The translations under genes and the position numbers were made by a program. DNA of 64,000 bases from Treponema sp. (GTDB taxonomy: Bacteria; Spirochaetota; Spirochaetia; Treponematales; Treponemataceae), in the NCBI GenBank assembly GCA_024682655.1, contig JAIKYZ010000109.1, positions 33,014 through 97,013 on the forward strand, given 5' to 3'. This document shows positions 61,209 to 64,000 of this stretch, piece by piece; the first letter of the stretch is position 1; each line of letters begins with the position of its first letter. The notes beneath the pieces were generated by a model. It made no database searches, was not told the origin of the DNA, and saw nothing but the letters and a program-made list of their open reading frames with translations.

Positions 61209-62018
61209 ATGTTTGGATTTATGATGAAGAAGAGTTTCTGCGATGGCTGGGATAATCTTCTTGGGGTATTTTTAGTTAATGTAATTTGTAGTTTTTCCTT
61301 TATAGGATTATTTATGCTTTTCCTTACTTTTATTAAGGCAGAAGCAATATTTCTCGCAGGACTGACTTTTGTACTAGGCTCGATAATTTTATCAATTTTG
61401 GTTTTTGCTTATGGGGACAGCGCTGCAGAAATTGCAAATTTTAATTCTGTTAGGTTCGTAGATTTTTTTAAGTCTATTCCTCATGCACTTTGGGATGGTT
61501 TTAGATTTGGACTTTTAATTTCTGGAATTACAATCATTTCTTATATTGGGATTTCTTATTATTGGAGCGTGGAATTTCTACAAAGGTACAGAGAAATTGG
61601 GATTTTCCTTGGCGCTCTTTTAATGTGGATGGATGTTTTTGTACTTCTTTCTTTACAGTGGTTCTTACCAATCCGTTCCTTAATGAAAAATAATTTTTCT
61701 AAGTGCCTTAAAAAATCATTTATTATCTTTTTTGATAACACAGGATTTTCAATTTTAATGTTTATACATAATCTTGTTTTACTGCTTATTTCTATTGTAT
61801 TTGTAGGAATGATGCCGGCCTGGGCTGGTATTTTAATTGCGCAGACAAACGCCTTACGCTTAAGATTATACAAATACGACTACCTGGAAGAACATCCTGA
61901 ATTACAGGGTAAAAGAAAAAGAAATAAAATCCCTTGGGAAGAATTAATTTATGATGACAGGGAAACTCTGGGCCCTAGAAAATTAAAGTCTTTTATTTTC
62001 CCTTGGAAAGAAGATTAA
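61209..62018 (+). CDS. Polytopic membrane protein of unknown function
   Basis: A 269-residue protein with about five to six hydrophobic segments between residues 15 and 215, then a charged cytoplasmic tail (LRLYKYDYLEEHPELQGKRKRNKIPWEEL). The pattern is distantly like the DUF624/YesL family, but I cannot confirm it. AGGAG lies about 20 bases before the ATG, farther than normal, so the exact start is uncertain. It follows ettA by 40 bases and may share its transcript. A strong two-way terminator follows. Confidence 0.75.
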   Translation: MFGFMMKKSFCDGWDNLLGVFLVNVICSFSFIGLFMLFLTFIKAEAIFLAGLTFVLGSIILSILVFAYGDSAAEIANFNSVRFVDFFKSIPHALWDGFRFGLLISGITIISYIGISYYWSVEFLQRYREIGIFLGALLMWMDVFVLLSLQWFLPIRSLMKNNFSKCLKKSFIIFFDNTGFSILMFIHNLVLLLISIVFVGMMPAWAGILIAQTNALRLRLYKYDYLEEHPELQGKRKRNKIPWEELIYDDRETLGPRKLKSFIFPWKED

Positions 62019-62040
62019 TAAAAAATACTTGAAGTTAAAT

Positions 62041-62078
62041 AAAAAACAGCATTAATAGAATTATTAATGCTGTTTTTT
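62041..62078. terminator. Bidirectional intrinsic terminator
   Basis: A perfect hairpin with stem AAAAAACAGCATTAATA and loop GAAT, flanked by A-run and T-run, sits between convergent genes. It can end transcription from both sides. Confidence 0.92.
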
Positions 62079-62103
62079 TTGTCCTAAATCTTAGGCTACT
62101 CTA

Positions 62104-62763
62104 TTACTTAGAAATGAGTAAAGTTTTTGTATCAACTTTTACGCATCCATTTCCGTTCTTAAGAATGTTCAGGTTCAAGTTCTTACCTTCTGCTGCAAGG
62201 TGAGCAACACTTGTGAATAAATCAAGTTTATCGGCTTCAAGTGTGTCTTTTAAATTGTCTGCTTCGCTTGTATAACTGAACCAGGCAGTCATTTCTTCTT
62301 TCTTTACAAATTTTGCAAGAACATCCAAATCTTCTTTACTTGTTTTGGCTAAATCAAGTCCGTCAATGATAATTGTAGAGATTTTAACTCCGCCTTCATT
62401 TAAGGCTTTGATTGTATTTACAACTTTTGGAAGAGTGAAGGTTTCCTGATTAAAATTTAATATTGTTCTGTTTCTTGCAATATCATCTGCTAAGTCTGTT
62501 TTATTATCAATATTCTTTTTCTTAGAAATCTCAGCAAGAATATTTGAATACCATGAAATTACATTTGAAGAATGCTGGTCAAAGGAAACGTGAACAATTG
62601 CTTTATCTCGTAAAAGGGAATCTAATCCAAATTGTACTAAAACAGAGGTTTTTCCCAGACCTTTTTTAGCTGTGATTAATCCCAGTTCTCCATCTTTTAG
62701 TTGGCCTGCAGCATTTGTAAAATATTGTACAGGACTGAATTCAATTAAGTCTTTCTTTTCCAT
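62104..62763 (-). CDS. RecA/DnaB-fold P-loop ATPase
   Basis: The start is placed at the ATG at 62763, with AGGAGTG upstream; in-frame starts further up have no such site. The 219-residue protein has a RecA-like core: LGLITAKKGLGKTS is Walker A ([AG]xxxxGK[ST] form), followed by IVHVSFDQHSSNVISWYSNI as in DnaB/KaiC proteins. Walker B is STIIIDGLDL. The C-terminal segment lacks the usual DNA-binding loops. The function is unknown; it could be a regulatory or partition-type ATPase. It is convergent with the membrane protein gene and upstream of a terminator. Confidence 0.78.
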   Translation of the reverse strand: MEKKDLIEFSPVQYFTNAAGQLKDGELGLITAKKGLGKTSVLVQFGLDSLLRDKAIVHVSFDQHSSNVISWYSNILAEISKKKNIDNKTDLADDIARNRTILNFNQETFTLPKVVNTIKALNEGGVKISTIIIDGLDLAKTSKEDLDVLAKFVKKEEMTAWFSYTSEADNLKDTLEADKLDLFTSVAHLAAEGKNLNLNILKNGNGCVKVDTKTLLISK

Positions 62764-62880
62764 AATGTCACTCCTATTTTTTTGATGTAGAAAATTGTTT
62801 TTGGAATTAAGGATAAATACTCTCAAAACCTAAACTTAACCTCTTTAAATATAACATGGAAAATTAGTTAAATGAAATTT

Positions 62881-62921
62881 AAAATAAAAAAAAGGAAGAA
62901 ATACCAGTTATTTCTTCCTTT
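62881..62921 (-). terminator. fusA terminator
   Basis: Reading the minus strand, AAAGGAAGAAAT pairs with ATTTCTTCCTTT around a 7-base loop, followed by a T-run. It is about 30 bases after the EF-G stop codon. Confidence 0.9.
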
Positions 62922-62950
62922 TTCACAAAACTATAAGTAACTAAGAAAAA

Positions 62951-64000
62951 TTATTTCTTTGCTGCTTCTTTTTCTGCCTTGTGTTTAGCGATAAGTTCAT
63001 CAGCGATTGCGTTAGGAACTTTACCGTATTTTTCGAATTCCATTGTGAATTCACCCTTACCCTGAGTAGAAGAACGGAGGATAGTAGAGAATCCGAACAT
63101 TTCTGAAAGTGGAACTTCAGCGTTTACAACAGATGTGTTGTTTTCATCAGTTGTATCAACGATTACACCACGGCGCTGGTTGATAAGACCGAACAAGTTA
63201 CCCTGGAATTCAGAAGGAGCAGAAAGCTGTACCTTCATGATTGGTTCAAGAATAACTGGTTTTGCCTTGAGGTAACCTTCACGGAAAGCACCAATAGCAG
63301 CAATCTGGAATGCGTTATCGTTAGAGTCTACTGGGTGTGACTGACCATCATTGATTGTCATCTTAACACCTACGATAGGAGCTCCAATCAAAGAACCTTC
63401 CTTCATAGCTTTCTGGAAACCTTTATCACAAGAAGGGATGAATTCGTTAGGAATTGCACCACCCTTAATTGCGTCTACGAATTCGTAGTCTTTGTCTGAA
63501 ATTGGTTCCATAAATCCGGCAACACGACCGTACTGACCAGAACCACCAGACTGTTTCTTATGTGTATAGTTGAAGTCACCAGTTGTAGTGATAGACTCGC
63601 GGTAAGCAACCTGTGGAGCACCTGTTTCTACTTCACAGTTGTATTCACGTTTCATACGCTCAACGTATACTTCAAGGTGAAGCTCACCCATACCCTTGAT
63701 GATTGTTTCATTAGATTCAGGGTCTGTGTATACACGGAATGTTGGGTCTTCTTTTGTAAAGCGGTTAAGAGCTTTAGACATCTGCATTTCAGCCTGTTTG
63801 TCCTTTGGTTTAATAGACAAAGAAATTACAGGTTCTGGAACGAACATAGAAGCCATAGAGTAGTTTACTCCACCGTTTACGAATGTATCACCAGAAGCAC
63901 AGTCTACACCAAAGAGTGCAACGATATCACCTGCACAACCTTCGTTAATATCTTCCATCTGTGCAGAGTTCATACGTACAAGACGTCCAACCTTGAACTT
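62951..64000 (-). CDS. fusA: Elongation factor G, 3' part
   Basis: The frame is open to the window edge, so the N-terminal GTPase domain is missing. The visible ~350 residues cover the end of domain II ([21 protein letters not shown]), domain III ([50 protein letters not shown]), domain IV ([10 protein letters not shown]) and domain V ([29 protein letters not shown]). They match EF-G closely. Spirochaetes carry two EF-G types, and without the N terminus I cannot tell which this is. The C terminus ends in a Lys/Ala-rich tail. Confidence 0.95.
   Translation of the reverse strand, partial: KFKVGRLVRMNSAQMEDINEGCAGDIVALFGVDCASGDTFVNGGVNYSMASMFVPEPVISLSIKPKDKQAEMQMSKALNRFTKEDPTFRVYTDPESNETIIKGMGELHLEVYVERMKREYNCEVETGAPQVAYRESITTTGDFNYTHKKQSGGSGQYGRVAGFMEPISDKDYEFVDAIKGGAIPNEFIPSCDKGFQKAMKEGSLIGAPIVGVKMTINDGQSHPVDSNDNAFQIAAIGAFREGYLKAKPVILEPIMKVQLSAPSEFQGNLFGLINQRRGVIVDTTDENNTSVVNAEVPLSEMFGFSTILRSSTQGKGEFTMEFEKYGKVPNAIADELIAKHKAEKEAAKK

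Noticed and set aside
1..64000. CRISPR arrays, tRNA genes, phage genes or insertion sequences
   Set aside because: No regularly spaced short repeats, cloverleaf-like sequences, transposases, integrases or phage structural genes were found on either strand.

Overview
The window reads as chromosomal DNA of a free-living or commensal-type Treponema (Spirochaetota). Supporting signs are an AT-rich genome, an archaeal-type class I lysyl-tRNA synthetase, a giant spirochaete-type coiled-coil protein with an N-terminal membrane anchor, CarD next to ispD/ispF, and several treponeme-looking lipoproteins and SPOR proteins. Genes for branched-chain amino acid, histidine, shikimate, MEP isoprenoid and folate synthesis argue against a reduced pathogen such as T. 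pallidum. The genus call is inference. No tRNA, rRNA, CRISPR array, insertion sequence or prophage was found, and no gene-free stretch exceeds 300 bases.

Layout. 1-2.5 kb: 3' part of an AraC regulator, then lysS. 2.5-7.0 kb (minus): a MarR regulator followed by a BMP-type (nucleoside) ABC uptake operon. Its promoter carries an 18-bp palindrome in the spacer between -35 and -10. 7-12 kb: an unknown membrane-anchored protein, a TPR lipoprotein and a TraB-family protein. 12-16.5 kb: a TolC/MacA/MacB-type export operon. 16.6-24 kb: an unknown protein, RlpA, a Nudix hydrolase, a DEAD-box helicase, CarD, IspD and IspF. 24-31.4 kb (minus): the 1679-residue coiled-coil protein, a HAD phosphatase and an Rqc2/NFACT protein. 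31.4-36.3 kb (minus): livJHMGF amino-acid uptake. 36.5-43.3 kb: a B12/radical-SAM protein, ilvB behind an apparent transcription attenuator with a Leu/Val/Ile-rich leader peptide, a HisA-HisI-HisE fusion and hisD. 43.4-49.8 kb: def, fmt, a PASTA protein, aroDE, rpiA and a pseudouridine synthase. 49.8-56.3 kb: a RarA fusion, a lipoprotein/outer-membrane protein pair, folD and folE2. 56.4-64 kb: miaB, two envelope genes, ettA, a membrane protein, a RecA-fold ATPase and the 3' part of an EF-G gene.

Between genes, five copies of a 104-124 bp repeat with three hairpins occur. Each lies just 3' of a gene and on that gene's strand; three of them end in an AAGGAAG ribosome binding site for the next gene. 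A second, shorter palindrome occurs twice in convergent spacers. Several genes have a -10 box only 6-10 bases before the start codon and no Shine-Dalgarno sequence, which suggests leaderless mRNAs. The ilvB leader peptide has this arrangement too.

Functionally, the middle of the window joins amino-acid uptake (liv) with regulated synthesis (ilvB, his). The rest is translation and tRNA housekeeping (lysS, def, fmt, miaB, ettA, Rqc2, fusA) and envelope functions. The most novel-looking items are the ilvB attenuator, the repeat family, a possible small RNA with anti-Shine-Dalgarno loops after ilvB, a GC-rich palindromic insertion inside the radical-SAM gene, and the run of 11-residue repeats in the giant coiled-coil protein.
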